Part shown: positions 19,444 through 27,714 of the stretch, one piece after another
Layout of the letters: each line of letters starts with the position of its first letter
Numbering within the stretch: the first letter of the stretch is position 1
Virus record (IMG/VR): IMGVR_UViG_3300048927_000816
Span: 1-30,494 of that record
Reading direction: 5' to 3' (one strand)
DNA: 30,494 nucleotides
DNA from: a virus
Made by a program: the position numbers and the translations under genes
Notes under the pieces: model-generated
Seen by the model: only the letters and a program-made list of their open reading frames with translations
Told to the model about the DNA's origin: nothing
Databases searched by the model: none

Positions 19444-20198
19444 AAGTAACCATTCTTGCTACAGGGTCAGATGGTAACTGCATTCATTTGCAAAGCGGTG
19501 ACACAGGCATCCTCATAGATGCTGGCAAATGGAAACGGGATCTTGAAAAACGGATGCTTGCACAAGGCATCAATGCCGCTACTGATGTGCAAGCCATATA
19601 TATCACACATGCTCATGGGGACCACATAAAAGGACTTACTTTAGCTAACAAGTACCACATTCCAGTTTACGCTACTGAAGGCGAATGGAAGGGTATTTCA
19701 GGGGTAGAGGATGAGTTACAACACAACCTTGAAATCACCTTCAGCAAGTATGATCCAGTCACCACAGGAGAGCTTACTGTACACCCATTTAAGGTACATC
19801 ATGACTCATATGAGCCAGTAGGTTATGCCATAGAGGATAACGAGGGAAATCGTGCTTGCGTGGTCTTTGATACAGGTCACCTTGACGATGACATGCTCAA
19901 AATGATGGAGGGCAATATTTACATCGTCGAGGCAAACCATGATGTGTACATGCTCCAAAACGGTTCATATGATGCATACCTTAAAGATCGTATTGCCGAC
20001 CCACATAGAGGGCATTTGAGCAATGATCAAACAGCAGAGGCTTTGCAAAAGCTTGTTAAGGGGCAAGGTGAGAGGATTTATATCACGCACTTATCCAGTA
20101 ATAATAATACGCCTGTGCTTGCCGCCGAAACTATTAAACTAGCACTTTTTGATAAGGGATTTGTAAATAAAAAACACTACCATTTGGAGGTTAAGTGA
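19440..20198 (+). CDS. MBL-fold metallo-hydrolase, probable nuclease (YycJ/WalJ-like)
   Basis: A 252-residue protein. LATGSDGNCIHLQSGDTGIL is the YycJ-like N-terminus; THAHGDHIKG at ~56-64 (H57, H59, D61, H62) is the metal motif; GYAIEDNEGNRACVVFDTGH and VEANHDVYML supply further ligands, and ITHLSSNNNT the last His. YycJ-type MBL proteins have 5'-3' exonuclease activity in related systems, and in many Firmicutes phages the gene sits with RecT. I infer that it supplies single-stranded ends for RecT. It starts with a 4-base overlap. Confidence 0.88.
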   Translation: MKVTILATGSDGNCIHLQSGDTGILIDAGKWKRDLEKRMLAQGINAATDVQAIYITHAHGDHIKGLTLANKYHIPVYATEGEWKGISGVEDELQHNLEITFSKYDPVTTGELTVHPFKVHHDSYEPVGYAIEDNEGNRACVVFDTGHLDDDMLKMMEGNIYIVEANHDVYMLQNGSYDAYLKDRIADPHRGHLSNDQTAEALQKLVKGQGERIYITHLSSNNNTPVLAAETIKLALFDKGFVNKKHYHLEVK

Positions 20199-20201
20199 CC
20201 A

Positions 20202-20888
20202 ATGAAAATAAAAGTGATCAGGGATACAAAGATAAGTTCTGGTTGGATTAAAACTGGTACAGACCACGAAGCTAGAGAAGTTGGTTTTTTCCCAAATCGC
20301 AGATTCCAAATAATAGAGGGGAAGTTTCAAGGGGAGTTTGTCCCTGAGAATAATGCTATCCGGCTACCAGATGAACCAACTTATTCGGAGCATCAATACA
20401 ACGCATTAAAACAAAATTTTTATGAAACGTGTAAACAACGTGACAAAGTTATAAAAGACTTGGCTACTCACGCTCAAACAATTGTTGATTTGCAAAAGGA
20501 TAAGTTGCTTCTACTACAACAGATTGAGTCAGAGGTTGATAAGGCTTCGCTTGTGGAGATTCCGGCTAATGTAGCACAGGCAATTAATTATTTGAGAGAG
20601 CACAGTTTCACCAATGAAGAAATCTATGAGTTATCCACTAGCCCTAATGATAGTGCTCATGCAAAAGTATTGAATCATTGGTCTGATACAGGTAGTGGTG
20701 ATGGCAACATACTGATGGAAGCTCTGGTAAATGGCTATGTAATTGAACGGGTTCCAAAGGAACTTCTACGAGAATCAATAAGAATATGCCTTAAAACATG
20801 GAAAATAGGCGGTTACCCTGTCGGCACTGTTCCTGATAGTTTATTGGACAATCTAGAAGGTATTGCAGAGGGATATAAATTAACCTGA
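20202..20888 (+). CDS. Early phage protein with DUF1642-like middle
   Basis: A 228-residue protein, ATG 20202 with TGGAGG upstream. The N-terminal ~50 residues are strand-rich (WIKTGTDHEAREVGFFPNRR, FQGEFVPENNAIRLPDE), then a helical segment (TIVDLQKDKLLLLQQIESEV), and a portion IPANVAQAINYLREHS ... ILMEALVNGYVIER that resembles DUF1642 of streptococcal-type phages. No catalytic motif is evident. It links the recombination block to the initiator. Confidence 0.68.
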   Translation: MKIKVIRDTKISSGWIKTGTDHEAREVGFFPNRRFQIIEGKFQGEFVPENNAIRLPDEPTYSEHQYNALKQNFYETCKQRDKVIKDLATHAQTIVDLQKDKLLLLQQIESEVDKASLVEIPANVAQAINYLREHSFTNEEIYELSTSPNDSAHAKVLNHWSDTGSGDGNILMEALVNGYVIERVPKELLRESIRICLKTWKIGGYPVGTVPDSLLDNLEGIAEGYKLT

Positions 20889-20904
20889 ACGTTGGTGAGG
20901 AGGA

Positions 20905-21861
20905 ATGAGCGGGTTTATCCCAATAGGTAGGGAGTTACAGAACCACTGGTTGAGGAAAGATCGTGATTACTGGATGGTATTTTGCGAAATGTACTTTCTT
21001 GCTCGTTTCTCTGAAAAACCAGAAACCCGAAACTACGAGGGATACGAGGTAACAATCAATCAAAAAGAATTTATTTTCGGTAGATTGTCTTGGAGCAACC
21101 GACTAGGTATATCCGAAAGGAGACTGAGGACATTGATTAAAAAGCTGGTTGAAGAGGGCTTCATTAAACAGCGGTTTAAACATAGTAAGTTCACTGTTTA
21201 TTCGTTTGAATATGTGCCTGAAATGAACCTCCAAAGCGACCAGCAGAATGTCCAGCAGAATGTCCAGCAGGATTTTAAAAAACGACCAGCAGAACTCCAA
21301 GCAGGACAAGGGATTTCAGGCACAAGCGACCAGCAAGAATTTGCAAAGCGACCAGCAGAATGTCCAGCAGAGCGACCACAGAAAGAAGAAGGTATTAAAG
21401 AAGAAGGTTATAAAGGAGAATGTTTAAATAATATGCCGAGTGAAAATAACAAACCAATTGCTAAAGAAATCCTCTCCTACCTTAATCAAAAAACGAATAA
21501 AAAATTTAGAGCTACGGACAACACTTTGAAATACATTATGGGGAGATTAGGAGAAGGTTACACTCAGGAAGATTGTGTCCATGTCATAGATGTTAAGTGT
21601 GCTGAATGGTTGGGAACTAAGCAAGAGCAATATTTGGATTATGAAACACTATTTAGACCAACTAAGTTTCCTAAGTATCTTCAGCAACAACTCAGTGTAA
21701 TTAATCAGCCAGATAGCAGCTCTTCTAATCTAACTAGATCCCAGAGGGCAAATGCTATTTTAGACCAGGAGTTAAGAAAGGAAGGTGAACGGGGTGAATC
21801 GGGAAGACGTGATATCACTCATGAAGCTAATCACGAACGTTTACCAGAATTTCGAGATTAA
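20905..21861 (+). CDS. Replication initiator with conserved phage C-terminal domain
   Basis: A 318-residue protein, ATG 20905 behind GAGGAGGA. Residues ~1-110 form a winged-helix DnaD-N/RepA-like region (LQNHWLRKDRDYWMVFCEMY, FGRLSWSNRLGISERRLRTL, KLVEEGFIKQRFKHSKFTVY). A Gln/Pro linker (~112-165) is coded by the iteron-like DNA repeats. Residues ~180-255 (KEILSYLNQKTNKKFRATDN, LGEGYTQEDCVHVIDVKCAE, LFRPTKFPKYL) are the conserved phage C-terminal domain (Phg_2220_C) that binds the replisome. It is followed by loader and helicase, giving a complete initiation module. Confidence 0.88.
   Translation: MSGFIPIGRELQNHWLRKDRDYWMVFCEMYFLARFSEKPETRNYEGYEVTINQKEFIFGRLSWSNRLGISERRLRTLIKKLVEEGFIKQRFKHSKFTVYSFEYVPEMNLQSDQQNVQQNVQQDFKKRPAELQAGQGISGTSDQQEFAKRPAECPAERPQKEEGIKEEGYKGECLNNMPSENNKPIAKEILSYLNQKTNKKFRATDNTLKYIMGRLGEGYTQEDCVHVIDVKCAEWLGTKQEQYLDYETLFRPTKFPKYLQQQLSVINQPDSSSSNLTRSQRANAILDQELRKEGERGESGRRDITHEANHERLPEFRD
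21235..21377 (+). repeat. Iteron-like repeats inside the initiator gene: candidate replication origin
   Basis: CGACCAGCAGAA-type units occur at 21237, 21283, 21327 (with one insertion) and 21349; TGTCCAGCAG units at 21249, 21261 and 21361. One 24-base string is perfectly repeated at 21235-21258 and 21347-21370, 112 bases apart. Arrays of this kind within the initiator's linker are the origin in lambda and many Firmicutes phages. The protein linker reads as DQQ/VQQ and KRPAE/ECPAE repeats. Confidence 0.7.
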
Positions 21862-22156
21862 TGATGTCCTTAAAATTGATGTTTGGTATGGAATATTAAG
21901 AGAAATGGACTTTGCTACTGCGAAACGGAATCTATTAGAGCATTGCAGGATTAGCAAATTTCCACCAACGCCAGCAGATATTATTAAAGCTGAAAATCAA
22001 GAAACCTCCTACTATGCGCTACTGAGACAAGAGGAGCAACAAGAACAACTTGCCCTTGCTGCTTACAACGAGGAAGCAGTGCCTATGCCCGATCACATCC
22101 GAAAGAGACTTGAATCATTAGTCCAGAAACGGAAGGTGAACCAACATGAGCGTTGA
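21794..22156 (+). CDS. Replicative helicase loader (SPP1 G39P-like)
   Basis: A 120-residue helical protein; GTG 21794 with AAGGTGA upstream, inside the initiator's end in another frame. It has the G39P pattern: REDVISLMKLITNVYQNFEI, VWYGILREMDFATAKRNLLE, HCRISKFPPTPADIIKAENQ. G39P delivers the DnaB-type helicase G40P to the origin protein G38P in SPP1. The disordered C-terminal part (LLRQEEQQEQLALAAYNEEA) would contact the helicase. It overlaps the helicase gene by 11 bases. Confidence 0.85.
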   Translation: MNREDVISLMKLITNVYQNFEINDVLKIDVWYGILREMDFATAKRNLLEHCRISKFPPTPADIIKAENQETSYYALLRQEEQQEQLALAAYNEEAVPMPDHIRKRLESLVQKRKVNQHER

Positions 22157-23480
22157 AGCACAGCAAACGGTACTAGGGGCATTGTTACAAAAGTCGGACT
22201 TGATGGATGATTGTTACCTTCAATCTGCTGACTTTACAGATGTACATCAAACTATTTTCAAGATGCTTCAATGGGCGTATGAGCATCATTCAGACAAGCC
22301 AGATCCCTTCGACATCGTACTACTGATGCAAGAGTGGGGAAATGAAATTCTTAACGTTGGTGGAGGCAGCTACCTTCGTGATCTTAAAGATGCGGTCCCT
22401 ACGCTTTCCAACTTTGATTACTATCAGCAGTTGGTAAGGAATTCTGCTATCCAACGCAGGGCAGTAGATACACTTTCTGAGGCTCTGCATAACGGCGCGG
22501 TTGACATAGTTACCGTTAAGGAACAGCTTGAGTCTCTACAAGAGCTACAAAGCCAAAGTAAAAAAGACGGCATGATGTGGGTTCCAGATATTCTCGAAGG
22601 ACATCACAAAGAAATCATGAACCGTTCTACTCGTAGCACAGTGACAGGTGTTAAAACGGCAAGTGCGGACTTTGACGAGATGTCAGGCGGTCATCAGCGT
22701 AAGAAGTTGACCATTGTCGGAGCTAGACCAAGTATAGGTAAGTCAGCATTTTTTGTAGCAGACTCTCTCAACGCTGCCCTATCAGGTTATACAGTGCTTA
22801 TGTTTTCGGCAGAAATGCCAGCTATGGACGTTGCGGAACGTTACATTTGCAATATAAGCGGTATTGATAACCGCAAGATACAAAAAGGGCGACTCACGGA
22901 AAACGATTGGGATAGCTATAGCAAAGCTTTAGAGGTGCTGGATCGTTTGCCAATCTATATTGATGACACTCCAGGTATGACCATTGAATACATTTGGCGC
23001 CAAGTAAAGGCGATGAAAAAAAGGTTTCCTAATTTGATTGTTTATATTGACTACCTGCAGTTGATAGACAGCGAGAAAAGATTTTCTAAAACTATCGATA
23101 AAGTGAACTATGTATCTTCTAAGCTCAAGCAATTAGCCAATGCATTTGATACCCCTGTGTCGGCTATATCTAGTGTTGGTCGTAAATGTGAAGAACGTAA
23201 TGACAAACGTCCGATGATGTCTGACTTGAAGGAGTCAGGAAACATTGAGTTTGATGCAGATATCATTATCTTTCTTTATCGGGATGACTATTACTATCCT
23301 AATGCTGTTCTCAAGGGCGTCATAGAGCTGATTGTTGCTAAAGGCCGCTCTATCGGCACTGGAACAATACAAATGATGTTTGATCGCAAGAATGGGCGTT
23401 TCATGAACTTGACTCAATATGACAAAGAACAACTAGCCGAGAAGGTGAGAGAGCATGAGCAGAGTCATAAAAGACGATGA
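22146..23480 (+). CDS. dnaB: Replicative DNA helicase, DnaB family
   Basis: A 444-residue protein. Residues ~1-105 are the DnaB N-terminal domain (AQQTVLGALLQKSDLMDDCY, FDIVLLMQEWGNEIL). RecA-like core from ~175: VTGVKTASADFDEMSGGHQR, Walker A GARPSIGKS (~193-201), LMFSAEMPAMDVAERYI, LIVYIDYLQLID (Walker B), RPMMSDLKESGNIEFDADII (motif H4). It unwinds the fork 5'-3' as a hexamer and is loaded by the preceding protein. Length matches bacterial and phage DnaB. Confidence 0.95.
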   Translation: MSVEAQQTVLGALLQKSDLMDDCYLQSADFTDVHQTIFKMLQWAYEHHSDKPDPFDIVLLMQEWGNEILNVGGGSYLRDLKDAVPTLSNFDYYQQLVRNSAIQRRAVDTLSEALHNGAVDIVTVKEQLESLQELQSQSKKDGMMWVPDILEGHHKEIMNRSTRSTVTGVKTASADFDEMSGGHQRKKLTIVGARPSIGKSAFFVADSLNAALSGYTVLMFSAEMPAMDVAERYICNISGIDNRKIQKGRLTENDWDSYSKALEVLDRLPIYIDDTPGMTIEYIWRQVKAMKKRFPNLIVYIDYLQLIDSEKRFSKTIDKVNYVSSKLKQLANAFDTPVSAISSVGRKCEERNDKRPMMSDLKESGNIEFDADIIIFLYRDDYYYPNAVLKGVIELIVAKGRSIGTGTIQMMFDRKNGRFMNLTQYDKEQLAEKVREHEQSHKRR

Positions 23481-23844
23481 AGAGTTAGAGCGTGCTAGAT
23501 CAGGTATGTTCCTTCTAGCTGCAAAACTTGACAAGCCTAATAATGGTATGAGCCCACAGGAACGTGAGAAGCAGATGAAAATCTATGATCGTACTGTGGA
23601 GCTTATCCAAAAATATGAACGTGGGCAGATGGTTTTGAAATACCCGGGATTACGTGAAGCCTATCAAAAATTAGGTCATGAAATACAAGAGTTTGATATA
23701 GGCGAAAATGAGCCGATTACAGAGGTTCCAACCTCAACGGGCTCAATTACACCACCACCCACAGAAACACCGCCAAAAACGAAGCAGGAACCTATTAAAA
23801 GCGAATCAAAACCCAAAGCGAACTTCAGTTCGTGGTTGGATTAA
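23455..23844 (+). CDS. Unrecognised 129-residue protein with low-complexity tail
   Basis: ATG 23455 lies inside the end of the helicase gene (26-base overlap), behind GAGAAGGTGAGAG. The N-terminal ~80 residues are helical (DEELERARSGMFLLAAKLDK, YDRTVELIQKYERGQMVLKY). Residues ~85-120 are a Pro/Thr/Lys linker (ITPPPTETPPKTKQEPIKSE) ending NFSSWLD. The short C-terminal motif after a disordered linker suggests a peptide that binds a replisome partner. Family not recognised. Confidence 0.72.
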   Translation: MSRVIKDDEELERARSGMFLLAAKLDKPNNGMSPQEREKQMKIYDRTVELIQKYERGQMVLKYPGLREAYQKLGHEIQEFDIGENEPITEVPTSTGSITPPPTETPPKTKQEPIKSESKPKANFSSWLD

Positions 23845-23854
23845 GAGAGGGGAT

Positions 23855-24295
23855 ATGAGCTTGGCAGAAACTAAATTCAATGAATTCCGCGGCATCTGCA
23901 TTGCTGAAGGTGAGTTAAAAGGTAAATGGGTATACGGCAACCTCATACGAAGCAAAGATTTGCCGTTTCCTAAATGGTACATCCATCCTCTAGTGCAGAG
24001 AGTCAATGTCGAAAAGCATCTAGGTAGGTTGGTAGTCATGCATGAGGTTGACCCCGAAACAGTAGGACAACACATTGGCAGAACTGATGATAACGGAAAT
24101 AAATTGTATGACAAGCAGCGTGTTAAGTTTACCAACATTTCATTAGGGAGATTCACCAAAGACGAGGTTTGGGCTGAAGGTGTCATTGCATATAACAAAG
24201 ACTCGGCATCGTTTTATATCAAGCAGTCAGAGGATTACGGATGGAACCTACATCATTCTAGCGTCCAAGTCTTAGAGGAGGAACAAATCAAATGA
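23855..24295 (+). CDS. YopX-family protein
   Basis: A 146-residue protein; ATG 23855 behind GAGAGGGGA. It matches the YopX family: FRGICIAEGELKGKWVYGNL at the start, a middle IHPLVQRVNVEKHLGRLVVM, then DETVGQ-like PETVGQHIGRTDDNGNKLYD, and VWAEGVIAYNKDSASFYIKQ. YopX proteins of SPbeta-like phages are of unknown function. It overlaps DnaN by 4 bases. Confidence 0.88.
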   Translation: MSLAETKFNEFRGICIAEGELKGKWVYGNLIRSKDLPFPKWYIHPLVQRVNVEKHLGRLVVMHEVDPETVGQHIGRTDDNGNKLYDKQRVKFTNISLGRFTKDEVWAEGVIAYNKDSASFYIKQSEDYGWNLHHSSVQVLEEEQIK

Positions 24296-25416
24296 AAATA
24301 ACCCTACCTAAAAACGAACTTAACCAAGCTATACAACAGGTATCTAAGGCGGTCAATAGCAAGGCAACCGTTCCTATCCTGACAGGCGTTAAGCTTGATG
24401 TAACAGCGACTAGGGTAACTCTAACAGCAAGTGATATGGATACATCCATTCAAGCCACGATCCCTGTTACAGATGATATAAAAATTGAGCGTTCAGGTAG
24501 CGTAGTATTACCAGCTAAATTTTTCGTTGAGATCATCAAGAAACTGCCTAAAGACACAGTAGACATCGAGGTTGATGAGGGATTCAAGACACGTATCAAA
24601 TCGGGTAGAACCAAACTGGATATGGTGGGATTAGATCCTGAGGAGTATCCCGCATTGCCAAGAATCGATGAAGATCAGGTGCTGTCATTACCGGGCAATC
24701 TCTTACGCAAAGCGATCAAATCAACGTCCTTTGCAGTATCAACTAACGAATCATCACCAGTGCTTATGGGCGTACTGTTTAACCTACATGATGGAGTACT
24801 CAAACTACTATCAACTGACCGTCATAGATTGGCTACAATCCAATTGGATGTTGAGGATGCAGAGGGTGTAGAGATTACAAACATCCCCATTGTCGGTAAG
24901 ACATTAAACGAGCTGTATAAGCTTATCCCAGACAGCCACGAGCTGATTGACATCATAGTCGCTAACCAGCAAGTGTTGTTCAAGATAGATAACATTCTTT
25001 TTTACTCTCACATATTGGATGGCACGTTTCCAGATACCTCCAAGATCATTCCTAGCACTTTTAAAACTGAGGTTACTATTAACACCCAATCTTTAATAGA
25101 GTCGCTAGACAGAGCCTACTTGCTGTCCAAAGAGGGGACATCGAACATTGCTAAGTTTGACATTTCCTCCGAAGTAATTGAGGTGTCGTCGAATGGTGAA
25201 TCAGGTAAAGTGAGCGAAGAATTAGAGGTCGTTGAAAAAATAGGTGAAGACCTCAGAGCATCATTTAACGCTCTCTACATGCTTCAAGCGTTAAAAGAGA
25301 TTGGCAGTTCCCAGGTACACATCGGATTTACTGGTCCCATGAGTCCCATCATTATTAAGCCAGTGCAAGGAGATAAAAGCTTATATCTTGTCTTGCCATA
25401 TCGGACGGCTAACTGA
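24292..25416 (+). CDS. dnaN: DNA polymerase III beta subunit (sliding clamp)
   Basis: A 374-residue protein beginning MKITLPKNELNQAIQQVSKA and NSKATVPILTGVKLDVTATR, the DnaN N-terminal domain, and ending with GPMSPIIIKPVQGDKSLYLV LPYR-like residues, the usual P-(M/I)-R end region. Three clamp domains are covered over the expected length. The phage has no polymerase in this window, so the clamp would serve the host PolC/DnaE or a phage polymerase elsewhere, and proteins with QLDLF-type motifs such as 18968-19201. Start by ATGA overlap. Confidence 0.93.
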   Translation: MKITLPKNELNQAIQQVSKAVNSKATVPILTGVKLDVTATRVTLTASDMDTSIQATIPVTDDIKIERSGSVVLPAKFFVEIIKKLPKDTVDIEVDEGFKTRIKSGRTKLDMVGLDPEEYPALPRIDEDQVLSLPGNLLRKAIKSTSFAVSTNESSPVLMGVLFNLHDGVLKLLSTDRHRLATIQLDVEDAEGVEITNIPIVGKTLNELYKLIPDSHELIDIIVANQQVLFKIDNILFYSHILDGTFPDTSKIIPSTFKTEVTINTQSLIESLDRAYLLSKEGTSNIAKFDISSEVIEVSSNGESGKVSEELEVVEKIGEDLRASFNALYMLQALKEIGSSQVHIGFTGPMSPIIIKPVQGDKSLYLVLPYRTAN

Positions 25417-26081
25417 TGCGTATCGTAGGTATTGATCCAGCAACACACACTGGATTTGTAGCACTTGGACCAGATGGAAATCTAGCAGGATGGACTGAGT
25501 TTGTCGGCAAGGGCGACACAGCACCAACTAGGATTAACTTCATTCTTAATGAGTTGTATCGCTACCTAAAACCAGATGATTATGTCTGCATTGAAGGCTT
25601 CGCAATGGAGGCTAAATTCGATACCAATAAGGTTTCAACAGGTTTCAACTGGGCCGCTAGACTTGCAACTGATCGGAAAGTCGGTAGCTTTATCTCAGCA
25701 ACACCTAACCAGTTAAAAAAGTTTGTAGATGTCTCTGAATGGGAAGGAGAGTCTGGAAGCAAGGTTAGGTTGGATGGCAAAGAGGTAAAACGAAGGGTTA
25801 TGGTTGCTGTTCAAGCTCATTGGGGTGATAAGCCAAAGACCGAAAATATAGCAGATGCATATGTGCTTGCTAGAATTGCGGAAGCTGTTTACAAGGTGAA
25901 GCATGGTCATCCTTTGGATGCATATCCTTCTTATCAGCAGGAAGTAATAACCGCAATTATTGATCCTAAAGCAGCTAAGAAATCTAAGAAGACAACAAAA
26001 TCAAAAACGAACAAACGCCCAGGAAAGCCTGCGGCGAAGGATAGTCATACCCAAAATGAAGAACAGACGTGCTTGTTTTAG
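25416..26081 (+). CDS. RuvC-like Holliday junction resolvase (RNase H fold)
   Basis: A 221-residue protein. RIVGIDPATHTGFVAL gives D7 in the first strand, YVCIEGFAME gives E60, and NIADAYVLARI gives D147 with E143 beside it: the acidic residues of RuvC/Pox A22-like resolvases. A Lys-rich tail (KAAKKSKKTTKSKTNKRPGK) follows and ends QTCLF, a possible clamp-binding peptide. It resolves branched DNA during recombination or packaging. It overlaps the clamp stop by one base (TGATG). Confidence 0.85.
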   Translation: MRIVGIDPATHTGFVALGPDGNLAGWTEFVGKGDTAPTRINFILNELYRYLKPDDYVCIEGFAMEAKFDTNKVSTGFNWAARLATDRKVGSFISATPNQLKKFVDVSEWEGESGSKVRLDGKEVKRRVMVAVQAHWGDKPKTENIADAYVLARIAEAVYKVKHGHPLDAYPSYQQEVITAIIDPKAAKKSKKTTKSKTNKRPGKPAAKDSHTQNEEQTCLF

Positions 26082-26098
26082 TCGGAAAGGAGAACGAA

Positions 26099-26536
26099 AT
26101 GAGAGATTCGGACGTTGAAAGTCGGATTCAATGGCTCTTGGATGAACAGTGGATAACGGGTGAAGAAGCGGACGTTATGCAGATTTACTTTAGGACAAAA
26201 ACAATCAAAAAGGCTGCTGAAATTATAAATATGAAGTTGGAGTCCTTTCACAAGATTTTAGCAATTTTGGTACGCAAGAAGGTATTGATTAGGGAAAAAC
26301 GTGGGCAATATTCTTTGTCCACAGAACTTCCAAAACATTTAGTAATGCAACAACCTGTTTTACCAGATGCTATGAAGCAACCGCTAGTAATCACGCCTGA
26401 TGAGCGTAAGTGGATGAGGCAAAATTATCATAAGTACTCACGCTCTGAGGTGGCGAAGATTCTAGGGCGTAGCAAGTTTGATGTTAACCGCATGGCTATG
26501 TCCTTAAAAATTGATTCAGGAAAAAAACATTTATGA
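26099..26536 (+). CDS. Helix-turn-helix early protein, 145 residues
   Basis: ATG 26099 with AAAGGAG upstream. An N-terminal sigma/HTH-like part (DVESRIQWLLDEQWITGEEA, TIKKAAEIINMKLESFHKIL, VLIREKRGQYSLSTEL) and a second HTH at the C-terminus (ITPDERKWMRQNYHKYSRSE, VAKILGRSKFDVNRMAMSLK), the latter of the Myb/SANT-like type found in phage endonuclease-like proteins. A DNA-binding transcriptional or methylation-related role is inferred. It overlaps the methyltransferase remnant by 4 bases. Confidence 0.72.
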   Translation: MRDSDVESRIQWLLDEQWITGEEADVMQIYFRTKTIKKAAEIINMKLESFHKILAILVRKKVLIREKRGQYSLSTELPKHLVMQQPVLPDAMKQPLVITPDERKWMRQNYHKYSRSEVAKILGRSKFDVNRMAMSLKIDSGKKHL

Positions 26537-26662
26537 TCAACAGCATTATAAATGCTGATTGCTTTGATATATTCCCTCAGATACCAGATAGCAGCTAATT
26601 GGGATCGGTTTGCAGTTGCTAAAGAGGTTACAAGCGAGGTTGAGCAGTTGACGTTGTTTTAG
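26533..26662 (+). pseudogene. Deletion scar of a DNA methyltransferase gene
   Basis: ATG 26533 overlaps the preceding stop (ATGA) and reads MINSIINADCFDIFPQIPDS before a stop at 26596-26598. That is the N-terminal motif of N6-adenine/N4-cytosine DNA methyltransferases (the stretch before DPPY). In another frame, 26590-26662 reads NWDRFAVAKEVTSEVEQLTL then F, a typical methyltransferase C-terminus. The ~700-base middle is gone, with a frame change. The intact C5 methyltransferase follows 15 bases later and may have replaced it. Confidence 0.7.
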
Positions 26663-26676
26663 GAGGAGAGCCTATC

Positions 26677-27681
26677 ATGTTAAAAATACTAGAATTATTC
26701 GGAGGGATTGGCGCTCCTAGAAAAGCATTAATCAACTTGGGAGTAGAGCATAAGTGCATTGATTACGTTGAGTGGAAGGCTAACAGAGTTCGAGCGTACA
26801 ACGCACTTTATGATCACCTGCATCATCCTCAAGATGTTAGGACATGGAATCTACGTCCTGATATTGCAGTGCACGGCTCACCTTGCCAAGACAATAGCAA
26901 AGCAAATAAAAAACGCAAGGGTGCTGCTAAGGGTTCCCGATCACAACTTTTGAATGAGACGTTAAGAATTATTAAAGAAATGGGGAACTGGCGACCTAAA
27001 GTTGTTATTTGGGAAAACGTTACGGGTGTTCTTGATAAAGATGTTTTCCCTATATTTAATCACTACATGCAGGTGATGCGGGGTCAAGGCTACACCAACG
27101 CATATGATGTGCTTGACGCTAGAGATTTCGGCATTCCCCAAGCTCGTGAGAGAGTCTTCTGTGTGTCTATATTAGGTGATAAAGTCTTTGATTTCAGTAA
27201 ATTACAGCTACAACCAATGAGGGATATAAAAGAATTTTTGGAGTACGGACCTCAAGACGATATTCCACAACAATACCTCATCAATATACCCTCAATGCTG
27301 AGCAAAATAACAGAGTTTAATCCTAATCCTACAGGCAGTTATAAGAGACGGTTAGATGTAATAGATTCGTTCTGTTACACGATTTCTGAACGTCAAGACA
27401 GGTGTCCAAATGCAGGTATCATCCGCTTGGACAGACCTGAATACCGCTACTTAACAGAGCGTGAATGTTGGAGATTGTTAGGATTCGACGATGAAGACTT
27501 TGATTTAATGCTAAAAGAGTTCCCCTCTAAAGAGGGAAAGCGAAACGCAACTCTTTATGCATTAGCAGGCAACAGCATTGTAGTGCAGGTATTAGAAGCT
27601 ATTTTTAAAGTGATCATCGACGAAGATTACGGAACGGATTTAACCACTGATATGAATGGACAAATTCAACTGGCTTTTTAG
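26677..27681 (+). CDS. DNA (cytosine-5) methyltransferase
   Basis: A 334-residue protein; ATG 26677 with AGGAGGAG. ILELFGGIGAPRKALI is motif I (SAM binding), HGSPCQDNS has the catalytic C70 (motif IV), IWENVTGVL has E113-N-V (motif VI), PQARERVFCV has QAR (motif VIII), and LAGNSIVVQVLEAIF is motif X. The target recognition domain lies between ~190 and ~290. It probably protects phage DNA from host restriction or marks origins. No restriction enzyme is nearby, so it is an orphan methylase. The recognition sequence cannot be read from the sequence. Confidence 0.93.
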   Translation: MLKILELFGGIGAPRKALINLGVEHKCIDYVEWKANRVRAYNALYDHLHHPQDVRTWNLRPDIAVHGSPCQDNSKANKKRKGAAKGSRSQLLNETLRIIKEMGNWRPKVVIWENVTGVLDKDVFPIFNHYMQVMRGQGYTNAYDVLDARDFGIPQARERVFCVSILGDKVFDFSKLQLQPMRDIKEFLEYGPQDDIPQQYLINIPSMLSKITEFNPNPTGSYKRRLDVIDSFCYTISERQDRCPNAGIIRLDRPEYRYLTERECWRLLGFDDEDFDLMLKEFPSKEGKRNATLYALAGNSIVVQVLEAIFKVIIDEDYGTDLTTDMNGQIQLAF

Positions 27682-27714
27682 ATAGAGGGTGGAGGGCGAG
27701 CATATATCATACTA

